The translations under genes and the position numbers were made by a program. Positions 1 to 5,104 of a DNA stretch of 5,104 bases are shown here, piece by piece (the first letter of the stretch is position 1; each line of letters starts with the position of its first letter). The DNA comes from OCS116 cluster bacterium (GTDB lineage Bacteria; Pseudomonadota; Alphaproteobacteria; Rhizobiales; OSC116). The DNA is taken from the NCBI GenBank assembly GCA_002402005.2, contig NVUS02000080.1, positions 1-5,104 on the forward strand. Direction: 5' to 3'. The notes under the pieces were generated by a model. It had not been told where the DNA came from. It made no database searches and worked only from the letters and a program-made list of their open reading frames with translations.

Positions 1-533
1 AACACTTCACCACCCTGAAACCAGCTTATAAATACATTTTCAAGCGGTTCCGGTATGCCAAATGGCTCGCCATACATTTCTTCATTCTCAAGCTCAAAAT
101 AATCCGGCAGGCCTTGGGCAATCGGGTGATTGCGCGAGGTTACCCATAAGCGCTCCCGCTCACCAGCTTCGCGCCAAGTCAAATTACAAGGCGTACCCAT
201 TAAACGTTTAAACGGTTTGGAGAAATGTGCACTGTGCAAAAATATCAAACCCATGCCGCTCCACACCGCTTCACAAACCCGCTCAACCACTTCGTCCGAT
301 ACATCGCCATGCGCGGCATGCCCCCACCATAACAAAACATCCGTTTCAGCCAAACGCTCAACCGTCAAACCATGTTCAACTTGCTGTAACGTCGCCGTCG
401 TGGCATCAATATTGGCTGATTTATTAAGCGTATCGGCGATGCATGTATGCATGCCATCAGGGTATAGATCAGCCACAACTTTATTGGTTTGCTCGTGAAC
501 ATTCTCACCCCAAACAACGGTTTTTATTGTCAT
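1..533 (-). CDS. thuA: ThuA-family sugar (trehalose/disaccharide) utilisation protein, 3' end beyond window
   Basis: The frame is open from an ATG at 533-531 down to the left edge, giving 177 residues without a stop; the family is about 260 residues, so roughly the last third is missing. The protein begins MTIKTVVWGENVHEQ and carries, in order, WWGHAAHGDV (69-78), HSAHFSKPFKRLMGT (100-114), WREAGERERLWV (120-131) and MYGEPFGIPEP (153-163). I recognise these as ThuA family, with a glutamine-amidotransferase-like fold. In rhizobia ThuA works with the oxidoreductase ThuB in cytoplasmic breakdown of trehalose and related disaccharides through 3-keto sugars; the exact reaction of ThuA is not settled. 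The start is supported by GGAG, 5 bases upstream. The gene is divergent from gcdH and is the first gene of its transcript; a thuB-like gene further left is an inference. Family assignment is strong, the sugar substrate is uncertain. Confidence 0.88.
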   Translation of the reverse strand, partial: MTIKTVVWGENVHEQTNKVVADLYPDGMHTCIADTLNKSANIDATTATLQQVEHGLTVERLAETDVLLWWGHAAHGDVSDEVVERVCEAVWSGMGLIFLHSAHFSKPFKRLMGTPCNLTWREAGERERLWVTSRNHPIAQGLPDYFELENEEMYGEPFGIPEPLENVFISWFQGGEV

Positions 534-607
534 TTTCTCTCCAGTTTTGAAAATTAAGCGCCGCGCACTCATTCAAATTCAAAATTTTATTTTTACAACA
601 TTTAGAA

Positions 608-636
608 AATCTATGCCTCAATAAAAAAACTGTCAA
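608..636 (-). promoter_or_regulatory. Probable sigma-70-type promoter of thuA
   Basis: Read on the minus strand there is a perfect -35 box TTGACA (636-631), a 17-base spacer (630-614) and a -10 box TAGATT (613-608, 4 of 6 consensus bases). Transcription would start near base 601, leaving a leader of about 68 bases before the thuA ATG. The perfect -35 box and ideal spacing make this the best promoter in the window. The start site is predicted, not shown. Confidence 0.6.
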
Positions 637-679
637 GCCTACACCTTTCCAACCTGCAATAAATACGATAAAATCTTTA

Positions 680-685
680 TATAAT
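680..685 (+). promoter_or_regulatory. Possible -10 box for gcdH
   Basis: A perfect TATAAT lies 29 bases before the gcdH ATG, which would place transcription start near 692 and give a short leader of about 23 bases. No recognisable -35 box sits 16-19 bases upstream (the bases there read around CAATAA), and the region is AT-rich, so a TATAAT could occur by chance. If real, the promoter would probably need an activator. Confidence 0.3.
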
Positions 686-701
686 AACAAAATACAATTT
701 T

Positions 702-707
702 AAGGGG
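702..707 (+). promoter_or_regulatory. Shine-Dalgarno site that decides the gcdH start
   Basis: AAGGGG is followed by 7 bases and then ATG at 715. A TTG at 712, in frame immediately before that ATG, would be only 4 bases from the site, so ATG 715 is the better start. Confidence 0.7.
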
Positions 708-714
708 TGGTTTG

Positions 715-1899
715 ATGGCTGAAAATTCATTTATGTGGGATGATCCATTTTTATTAACGCAACAGCTGAACGATGAAGAGCGGATGATTGCCGACAGCGC
801 CCGCAGCTATTGCCAAAAACAACTCGCCCCCCGCGTGGTTGAAGCCTACAGGAATGAATATACCGATCCCGCAATTTTCACCGAAATGGGTGCACTGGGT
901 TTATTGGGCATCACCTTACCAGTTGAATATGGCGGCGTTGGCGCGTCATACGTAGCTTACGGCCTTGCCGCGCGCGAAGTCGAGCGCATAGATAGCGGCT
1001 ATAGATCCATGATGTCGGTGCAATCCTCCTTGGTTATCTACCCCATTTACGCCTATGGATCTGAGCAGCAAAAACAAAAATACCTGCCCAAATTGGCCAC
1101 CGGCGAATATATTGGCTGCTTTGGCCTTACCGAACCAGAGGCCGGCTCAGACCCGGGCAGCATGGTCACAAAAGCCGTAAAAACCAAAAATGGCTATCGC
1201 TTAACCGGCGCAAAAACATGGATTTCCAACTCCCCAATTGCCGATATATTCATCATCTGGGCAAAATCTGATGCGCATAACGGCGAGATATGTGGCTTTA
1301 TTTTAGAAAAAGGCATGAAAGGCCTATCCACACCCAAAATCGAAGGCAAGCTCAGCTTACGCGCCTCAATTACAGGCGAAATCATTATGAATGATGTTGA
1401 GGTCAGCGAAGATGCATTACTACCACATGCCGAAGGCCTATCTGGACCATTTGGTTGCTTAAATCGCGCCCGCTACGGCATTGCATGGGGCACAATGGGT
1501 GCGGCCGAGGCCTGTTGGCACGCCGCTCGGCAATATGGGTTGGATCGCAAACAATTTAGGCGGCCATTGGCGCAAACTCAGCTTTATCAAAAAAAATTAG
1601 CCGACATGCAAACCGAAATCACCTTAGGCCTACAAGCCGCATTGCGGGTTGGCAATCTGTTTGATCAAGGCAAGATCGCCCCCGAAATGATCAGCCTCAT
1701 CAAGCGCAACAATTGCGGCAAAGCACTCGACATTGCCCGCATGGCCAGAGATATGCATGGCGGCAATGGCATTTCGGACGAATTTGTAGTGATGCGCCAT
1801 ATGATCAATTTAGAAACCGTCAATACTTATGAAGGCACGCATGATGTGCATGCGTTAATTTTAGGCCGGGCGCAAACTGGTTTGCAAGCCTTCTTCTAA
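715..1899 (+). CDS. gcdH: Glutaryl-CoA dehydrogenase (acyl-CoA dehydrogenase family)
   Basis: This 394-residue FAD enzyme oxidises and decarboxylates glutaryl-CoA to crotonyl-CoA (EC 1.3.8.6) in lysine, tryptophan and glutarate breakdown; electrons pass to electron-transfer flavoprotein. The whole protein follows the recalled human and bacterial GCDH pattern: DSGYRSMMSVQSS (93-105), CFGLTEPEAGSDP (135-147), KTWISNSPIADIF (167-179), FGCLNRARYGIAWG (246-259), KRNNCGKALDIAR (330-342), GGNGISDE (349-356) and NTYEGTHD (370-377). E373 in the last motif is the catalytic base, matching human mature E370, and R97/S98 match R94/S95, which bind the distal carboxylate and separate GCDH from other acyl-CoA dehydrogenases. 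Length is full and no signal peptide is seen, so it is cytoplasmic. It appears monocistronic: no LysR regulator or CoA-transferase gene is adjacent within the window. Start chosen from the Shine-Dalgarno spacing. Confidence 0.95.
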   Translation: MAENSFMWDDPFLLTQQLNDEERMIADSARSYCQKQLAPRVVEAYRNEYTDPAIFTEMGALGLLGITLPVEYGGVGASYVAYGLAAREVERIDSGYRSMMSVQSSLVIYPIYAYGSEQQKQKYLPKLATGEYIGCFGLTEPEAGSDPGSMVTKAVKTKNGYRLTGAKTWISNSPIADIFIIWAKSDAHNGEICGFILEKGMKGLSTPKIEGKLSLRASITGEIIMNDVEVSEDALLPHAEGLSGPFGCLNRARYGIAWGTMGAAEACWHAARQYGLDRKQFRRPLAQTQLYQKKLADMQTEITLGLQAALRVGNLFDQGKIAPEMISLIKRNNCGKALDIARMARDMHGGNGISDEFVVMRHMINLETVNTYEGTHDVHALILGRAQTGLQAFF

Positions 1900-1952
1900 A
1901 AGGTTGTGTCAAAAAGAATATTGGGCATTTTTTTACTGTGTTTTATCAAATT

Positions 1953-1971
1953 TCACATAAATTTATTGTGA
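1953..1971. promoter_or_regulatory. Imperfect palindrome, candidate operator upstream of fpr
   Basis: TCACA and TGTGA face each other across 9 bases. Allowing one extra T, the arms TCAC and GTGA flank a perfect 10-base palindrome, ATAAATTTAT (1957-1966). A further outer pair, TTATCA (1943-1948) and TGATAA (1969-1974), is also inverted. There is no loop or T-run typical of a terminator, so a protein-binding site is more likely than a hairpin. The TGTGA/TCACA arms recall CRP/FNR-type half-sites but in the opposite order and with unusual spacing. AT-richness makes chance palindromes common here. Confidence 0.3.
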
Positions 1972-2034
1972 TAATATGGTTATAATTTCACTAAGCGACT
2001 GAAAATACACAACTAAAATTTGATCTATTCCCTC

Positions 2035-2063
2035 TTGATTGAATGCTAGAAATGGTTTAAAGT
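2035..2063 (+). promoter_or_regulatory. Weak candidate promoter of fpr
   Basis: TTGATT (2035-2040), a 17-base spacer and TAAAGT (2058-2063) each match 4 of 6 consensus bases. Transcription would start near 2070, leaving a leader of about 62 bases. The weakness of both boxes would fit an activated gene, as fpr is in other bacteria, but the match could be chance. Confidence 0.3.
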
Positions 2064-2131
2064 CGGCGCGAAATATCAATATAGCCACCTCCCCGCGGCG
2101 CTAGCTAACTTAAACCCAAAGAAATATAAAT

Positions 2132-2950
2132 ATGTCAATCGCTACCGAAGATACGAATAAAAACCAAGATTTTCCGACACCAAAAAATTGCTTTGCCGAG
2201 ACCGTTACGTCGGTTGAACATTATACCGATCGGTTGTTTAAGTTCCGCATCACCCGTCCGGCAAGCTTTCGCTTCCGCTCTGGCGAATTTATTATGATTG
2301 GCTTGCCAAATTCAGAAAAACCGGTTTTCAGAGCCTATTCCATCGCCAGCCCGGGTTGGGATGAAGAAATTGAGTTTTATTCAATCAAGGTCGAAGGCGG
2401 CCCCTTGACTCAGCATTTGCAAAAAATCAAAATTGGCGACACCATATTGATGCGCAAAAAACCCACTGGCACATTGGTCAATGATGCGCTCATCTCGGGC
2501 AGACGGCTTTATATGTTCTCAACTGGCACAGGTATAGCGCCTTTCGCATCACTCATTCGTGACCCAGAAACTTATGATAAATTCGATGAAGTTATCCTCA
2601 CCCATACTTGCCGCGATGTCGCCGAGCTTAAATATGGTCAAGAGCTTGTGGCCAACATTAAGGATGATCCATTGTTGGGCGAAGTTGTTGGCGATCGTTT
2701 GCGTCTATACTCAACCGTCACTCGTGAAGATTATGAATTTAAAGGCCGCATTACCGACTTGTTGGCCAGCGGTAAAATATTCAAAGATTTGGGTGTAGAG
2801 CCTATCAATCCCGAAACTGACCGCGGTATGATTTGCGGCTCGATGGACATGATTAAAGACACCAAAGCCGCGCTAGAAAAATTCGGCTTGGTAGAAGGCG
2901 CAAATAACAACCCGCAAACCTTTGTGGTCGAACGTGCATTTGTAGGCTAG
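2132..2950 (+). CDS. fpr: Ferredoxin/flavodoxin-NADP+ reductase (bacterial FPR type)
   Basis: The 272-residue protein moves electrons between NADPH and ferredoxin or flavodoxin through FAD (EC 1.18.1.2) in the cytoplasm, serving oxidative-stress defence and reductive enzymes. FAD-domain motifs are FRSGEFIMIGLP (48-59) and RAYSIASP (67-74, the RxYS flavin motif). The NADP domain has STGTGIAPFASLIRDP (130-145), CRDVAELKYG (160-169) and CGSMDM (235-240). The C-terminus FVVERAFVG is the Rhodobacter-like ending, close to the recalled R. capsulatus FPR, which continues a few residues after AFVG while this one stops. About 20 polar residues precede the first conserved strand. The ATG start has only a poor Shine-Dalgarno sequence (AAAGAA about 8 bases upstream). 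The gene stands alone, with a 232-base spacer before it and a terminator after it. Family is near certain; the physiological partner is unknown. Confidence 0.93.
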   Translation: MSIATEDTNKNQDFPTPKNCFAETVTSVEHYTDRLFKFRITRPASFRFRSGEFIMIGLPNSEKPVFRAYSIASPGWDEEIEFYSIKVEGGPLTQHLQKIKIGDTILMRKKPTGTLVNDALISGRRLYMFSTGTGIAPFASLIRDPETYDKFDEVILTHTCRDVAELKYGQELVANIKDDPLLGEVVGDRLRLYSTVTREDYEFKGRITDLLASGKIFKDLGVEPINPETDRGMICGSMDMIKDTKAALEKFGLVEGANNNPQTFVVERAFVG

Positions 2951-2971
2951 TTCAACCTAGATATAATTCAG

Positions 2972-3009
2972 AAGGCGCCTCAAGCTCATTTGCTTTGAAG
3001 CGCCCTTTT
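2972..3009 (+). terminator. Imperfect hairpin terminator between convergent fpr and dgoA
   Basis: The arms AAGGCGCCTCAAGC and GCTTTGAAGCGCCCTT pair around the loop TCATTT with a few single-base bulges; TTTT overlaps and follows the 3' arm on the plus strand. It begins 21 bases after the fpr stop and ends just before the dgoA stop codon on the other strand. On the minus strand the same hairpin is followed by CTGAATTATAT, a poorer tail, so it may serve both transcripts but suits fpr better. Confidence 0.6.
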
Positions 3010-3012
3010 GAT

Positions 3013-3633
3013 TTAAAAAGCGTTTACATAGGCTTGTGCATTGCTAGTCACCTGCTCAACCGTCATACCAGCTTTATAGAGGCCAGAACCAAGGCCAAAC
3101 CCACTCGCGCCCACGGCTATAAAATCTGCCATATTGTCAACATTCACGCCCCCAACAGGAAAAATTGGCATATCAGGCGGCAATACCACACTAATGGCTT
3201 TCAAACCCGCCGTGCCCAATGTATCAGCCGGAAACATTTTCAACACATCCGCACCAGCCTCGATGGCGGCAAACGCTTCAGACGGCGTGTAAAAACCCGG
3301 CGCTGAATATAAGCCCAATTGCTTACTGCGTTTGATCACCGCAATGTTGGTATTGGGCGATACGATCAACCGCCCGCCAACCGCATGGATTTTCTCGACC
3401 TGCTCAACCTTGGTAACCGTGCCCGCACCAATCACCGCTTCATCGCCCATAGCTTGTTGCAGAATCTCTATGCTCTTATAAGGCTCTGGCGAATTGAGCG
3501 GAATTTCAATGGCTTTTATGCCAGCTTGATAAATCGCCCGCGCAATTTCAAGCACTTCATCTGGTTTCACACCGCGTAAAATCGCAATCAGCGGAATCTC
3601 TGCCATAGCGGCATTTAAAGTGATGGGATTCAT
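3013..3633 (-). CDS. dgoA: 2-dehydro-3-deoxy-6-phosphogalactonate (KDPGal) aldolase
   Basis: This 206-residue class I aldolase cleaves KDPGal to pyruvate and D-glyceraldehyde 3-phosphate (EC 4.1.2.21), the last step of De Ley-Doudoroff galactose breakdown. It has the single (beta/alpha)8-barrel of the KDPG/KDPGal aldolase family. Visible active-site residues are R20 (ILRG), E43 in the IEIPLNSP strand, the Schiff-base lysine K132 in VLKMFPAD, and the phosphate-binding PVGGV (159-163). The IPLNSP stretch matches E. coli DgoA and favours KDPGal over KDPG aldolase (Eda); dgoK directly upstream supports this. Length agrees with E. coli DgoA (about 205). The ATG overlaps the dgoK stop in ATGA, with AAAGGA 6 bases upstream, so translation is probably coupled. 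It is the last gene of the operon, ending at a convergent terminator. Some cleavage of KDPG cannot be excluded. Confidence 0.93.
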   Translation of the reverse strand: MNPITLNAAMAEIPLIAILRGVKPDEVLEIARAIYQAGIKAIEIPLNSPEPYKSIEILQQAMGDEAVIGAGTVTKVEQVEKIHAVGGRLIVSPNTNIAVIKRSKQLGLYSAPGFYTPSEAFAAIEAGADVLKMFPADTLGTAGLKAISVVLPPDMPIFPVGGVNVDNMADFIAVGASGFGLGSGLYKAGMTVEQVTSNAQAYVNAF

Positions 3634-3645
3634 TTGATTTCCTTT
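3630..3645 (-). promoter_or_regulatory. dgoK/dgoA stop-start overlap with internal Shine-Dalgarno site
   Basis: Read on the minus strand, AAAGGA (3645-3640) lies inside the last codons of dgoK, 6 bases before ATGA (3633-3630), where the dgoA start overlaps the dgoK stop. This arrangement fixes the dgoA start and suggests ribosomes finishing dgoK re-initiate on dgoA. Confidence 0.75.
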
Positions 3646-4571
3646 AGATTTGCCTGTTCAGCAATAATATTCATACCCGTATAAGCCGCCGCCTCACCTT
3701 CAATAATGTGTGAAGACAGATCAAATTGCATCAGCGCAAGCTGGTATATTTTATTCAGTGTCGCATTGCCGACCAAATAGACCTGCTGCATATCAGGCAT
3801 GGCACGCAACATTTCCTTAATCTCAACCCCAATCAATATGCCCGAAAGATAAGGCTCAATTTCACTTTGGCTCAATTCACCATTGATCATATTGGTGCGG
3901 GCGCTGAATATATGATGCGCCAACCCACCATCGGCTTTCGCACATTGAATGCCCTTAACAAACACCTCATCATTATGACTTTCGCTAGACACGGCGACCT
4001 GTGGCGCTAAAATGCTGTGCTTTATCAGAATGTCAAACAATTCGCCGGTCATGTGGGTCGAAAAATCAACTATCTTTTTGCCCTTAATCTTCATCCATTT
4101 AGAGTGAGTGCCAGGCAAGCAAAAAACCGCCTCGCTGCTCAGCTCTTGCCCGATCAGTTCTATCGCGCCCATCACTTGGGTTTCTTCACCCCGCGCCACA
4201 TCATATTGTGCGCCAACAGTTTTGCGGTCAACACCGGCTATAATGGCAATCTGCCGGTTTTGGCTATTGGTAATGAGGGTTAGATTTTGGCTCAAATCCT
4301 TCACACCCACCGGACAGGTTACATATTTTACATTGCGCCAGCCTTTTAAACTGCCCACCATGCCAGCCAAAATTACCGGTGTTTTGGGCCAATATTTAAG
4401 CAAATCAAACAATATCGGCTCAAACTCATCTGGTTTTAACTCCAGCATGCCTTTGTCAAAATAAATGCTGTCAATCAACTCACCCTGCGCGTCCAGCAAA
4501 AATGCCCGAAAATTCGAACTGCCCCAATCCACACATATCAATTTTCCATGATCTAAAAAATTATCAGTCAT
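3630..4571 (-). CDS. dgoK: 2-dehydro-3-deoxygalactonokinase
   Basis: This 313-residue kinase phosphorylates 2-keto-3-deoxy-D-galactonate at C6 with ATP (EC 2.7.1.58), making the substrate of the aldolase encoded next. The DgoK family signature is visible throughout: the phosphate-1 loop VDWGSSNFRAFLLD (14-27), AGMVGSLKGW (69-78), YDVARGEETQVMGA (123-136), CLPGTHSKW (151-159), STHMTGELFDIL (171-182), GLAHHIFSART (216-226) and YLSGILIGVE (241-250). Length is close to the family's usual 290-310 residues and no signal or membrane segment is seen, so it is cytoplasmic. The ATG lies 16 bases after the stop of the dehydrogenase gene, with a GAGAAAG Shine-Dalgarno-like run, and its stop overlaps the dgoA start. 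All three genes are therefore probably on one mRNA. The function is consistent with both neighbours. Confidence 0.93.
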   Translation of the reverse strand: MTDNFLDHGKLICVDWGSSNFRAFLLDAQGELIDSIYFDKGMLELKPDEFEPILFDLLKYWPKTPVILAGMVGSLKGWRNVKYVTCPVGVKDLSQNLTLITNSQNRQIAIIAGVDRKTVGAQYDVARGEETQVMGAIELIGQELSSEAVFCLPGTHSKWMKIKGKKIVDFSTHMTGELFDILIKHSILAPQVAVSSESHNDEVFVKGIQCAKADGGLAHHIFSARTNMINGELSQSEIEPYLSGILIGVEIKEMLRAMPDMQQVYLVGNATLNKIYQLALMQFDLSSHIIEGEAAAYTGMNIIAEQANLKEIK

Positions 4572-4587
4572 TGCAAATCTTTCTCAT

Positions 4588-5104
4588 TCATTCAATAAAA
4601 GCTGCCGCCGCTTCATGCTTGCACAGCATAAAACAATCGGCAACATGCATCAATGGCGATACATCAACATCCGATGCCTTATCGCGCAAAAGACACGCAA
4701 ACCGTGCATAAATGCGGTCATATTCCGAAGCCAAAGCATCTGCAGCAATCAATGTTTCACCGTCCAGAGCAACACGCGCGCCACCGCCGGATAGAGCCAA
4801 TAAACCTTGGTCAGTTTCAATGTTAATGTCCCAAGTTTGCGGCCCCGTTTGCAGAAAATCAAACACCGCCGTCACCGCAATGCCGCTGCTGGTTTTAAAG
4901 TTTAAATCCGCAGCAATGGGCGTGTGCAAATTTTCAGGAATGTGCAATACACCATCACTCAAATAAAATGTCTCAGGCAGTATTTCGGTGACAATCGACA
5001 AGGCGTTAATGCCGGGGTCAAACACCCCCAACCCGCCCGGTTGCCAAATCCAATCTTGCCCCGGGTGCCATCGCCGTACATCTTCCTTCCAAATCACGTC
5101 TACA
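4588..5104 (-). CDS. gal: D-galactose (or L-arabinose) 1-dehydrogenase, Gfo/Idh/MocA family, 5' end beyond window
   Basis: The last 171 residues are present. The frame is open to the right edge, so the start lies outside; a GTG at 5097-5095 is an internal valine. The family is about 308 residues, so the N-terminal Rossmann NAD(P) domain is mostly missing and this is the substrate/C-terminal domain. Motifs are WKEDVRRWHPGQDW, QPGGLGVFDPGINALSI and, near the end, YDRIYARFACLLRD and DVSPLMHVADCFML. Within FDPGIN the Asp (codon 5019-5017) and Asn (codon 5007-5005) correspond to the catalytic pair recalled as D168/N172 in Azospirillum L-arabinose 1-dehydrogenase. The enzyme oxidises the aldose at C1 to a lactone with NAD(P)+. 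Related enzymes act on both D-galactose and L-arabinose; dgoK and dgoA downstream favour galactose as the physiological substrate. The gene symbol follows common use for this dehydrogenase and is tentative. Confidence 0.85.
   Translation of the reverse strand, partial: VDVIWKEDVRRWHPGQDWIWQPGGLGVFDPGINALSIVTEILPETFYLSDGVLHIPENLHTPIAADLNFKTSSGIAVTAVFDFLQTGPQTWDINIETDQGLLALSGGGARVALDGETLIAADALASEYDRIYARFACLLRDKASDVDVSPLMHVADCFMLCKHEAAAAFIE

Noticed and set aside
437..457. Repeated ATGCAT words forming a local palindrome
   Set aside because: It is inside thuA and is explained by the codons for Met, His, Thr, Cys and Ile; it is short and not repeated elsewhere that I can see.
130..498. Open frame of 122 codons on the plus strand, rich in Cys, His, Pro and Ser
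   Set aside because: It lies antisense inside the well-supported thuA frame, has no family resemblance and its composition is typical of a reverse-strand shadow.
712..714. TTG as an alternative start of gcdH, adding one residue
   Set aside because: The ATG directly after it has better Shine-Dalgarno spacing (7 bases versus 4) and is the more common start codon.
1902..1915. GGTTGTGTCAAAAA just after gcdH, resembling the terminal repeats of some insertion sequences
   Set aside because: No matching inverted copy, target duplication or transposase remnant is visible nearby, so the likeness is probably chance.
1981..1986. Perfect TATAAT in the gcdH-fpr spacer
   Set aside because: No acceptable -35 box lies 16-19 bases upstream and it is about 150 bases from fpr; AT-rich DNA gives such matches by chance.
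3319..4464. Several plus-strand open frames of 86-118 codons opposite dgoA and dgoK
   Set aside because: They are antisense to two complete enzyme genes with full motif sets, have no recognisable domains and overlap one another in different frames.
5095..5097. GTG as the start of the sugar dehydrogenase fragment
   Set aside because: The frame stays open to the window edge and the conserved family sequence continues through it; this valine is internal and the true start is outside.

Overview
The window looks like ordinary chromosomal DNA of an alphaproteobacterium, most likely near the Hyphomicrobiales (rhizobia, Brucella and relatives), with unusually AT-rich spacers for that group. The reasons are a ThuA-family protein of the rhizobial type, a ferredoxin-NADP+ reductase of the Rhodobacter-like type ending in AFVG, and a galactose dehydrogenase / KDPGal gene set. 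The assignment rests on recalled family sequences, not on a search. I see no RNA gene, insertion sequence, phage gene or CRISPR array.

Layout from left to right. (1) Bases 1-533, minus strand: the N-terminal 177 residues of a ThuA-family sugar-utilisation protein, running off the left edge. (2) Bases 534-714: a divergent promoter region. It holds a good promoter with a perfect TTGACA box for thuA, and a TATAAT box plus a strong Shine-Dalgarno sequence for gcdH. (3) Bases 715-1899, plus strand: a complete glutaryl-CoA dehydrogenase with its catalytic glutamate. (4) Bases 1900-2131: an AT-rich spacer with an imperfect palindrome and a weak promoter. (5) Bases 2132-2950, plus strand: a complete ferredoxin/flavodoxin-NADP+ reductase. 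(6) Bases 2951-3012: a short convergent gap filled by an imperfect hairpin terminator. (7) Bases 3013-5104, minus strand: a tight sugar-acid operon read right to left, with the C-terminal part of a galactose (or arabinose) 1-dehydrogenase, then dgoK, then dgoA.

The minus-strand operon encodes three steps of the oxidative De Ley-Doudoroff route. D-galactose is oxidised to galactonolactone, 2-keto-3-deoxygalactonate is phosphorylated by DgoK, and KDPGal is cleaved by DgoA to pyruvate and glyceraldehyde-3-phosphate. The dehydratase step (and any lactonase) is not in the window. The plus-strand genes are two unlinked metabolic functions: lysine/tryptophan/glutarate breakdown (gcdH) and NADPH-ferredoxin redox balance (fpr). 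ThuA points to a second sugar route, by 3-keto-disaccharides, to the left.

I found no new biological system. The points worth checking are the palindrome upstream of fpr, thuA standing first behind its own promoter, and the composition of the gal-dgoK-dgoA operon.
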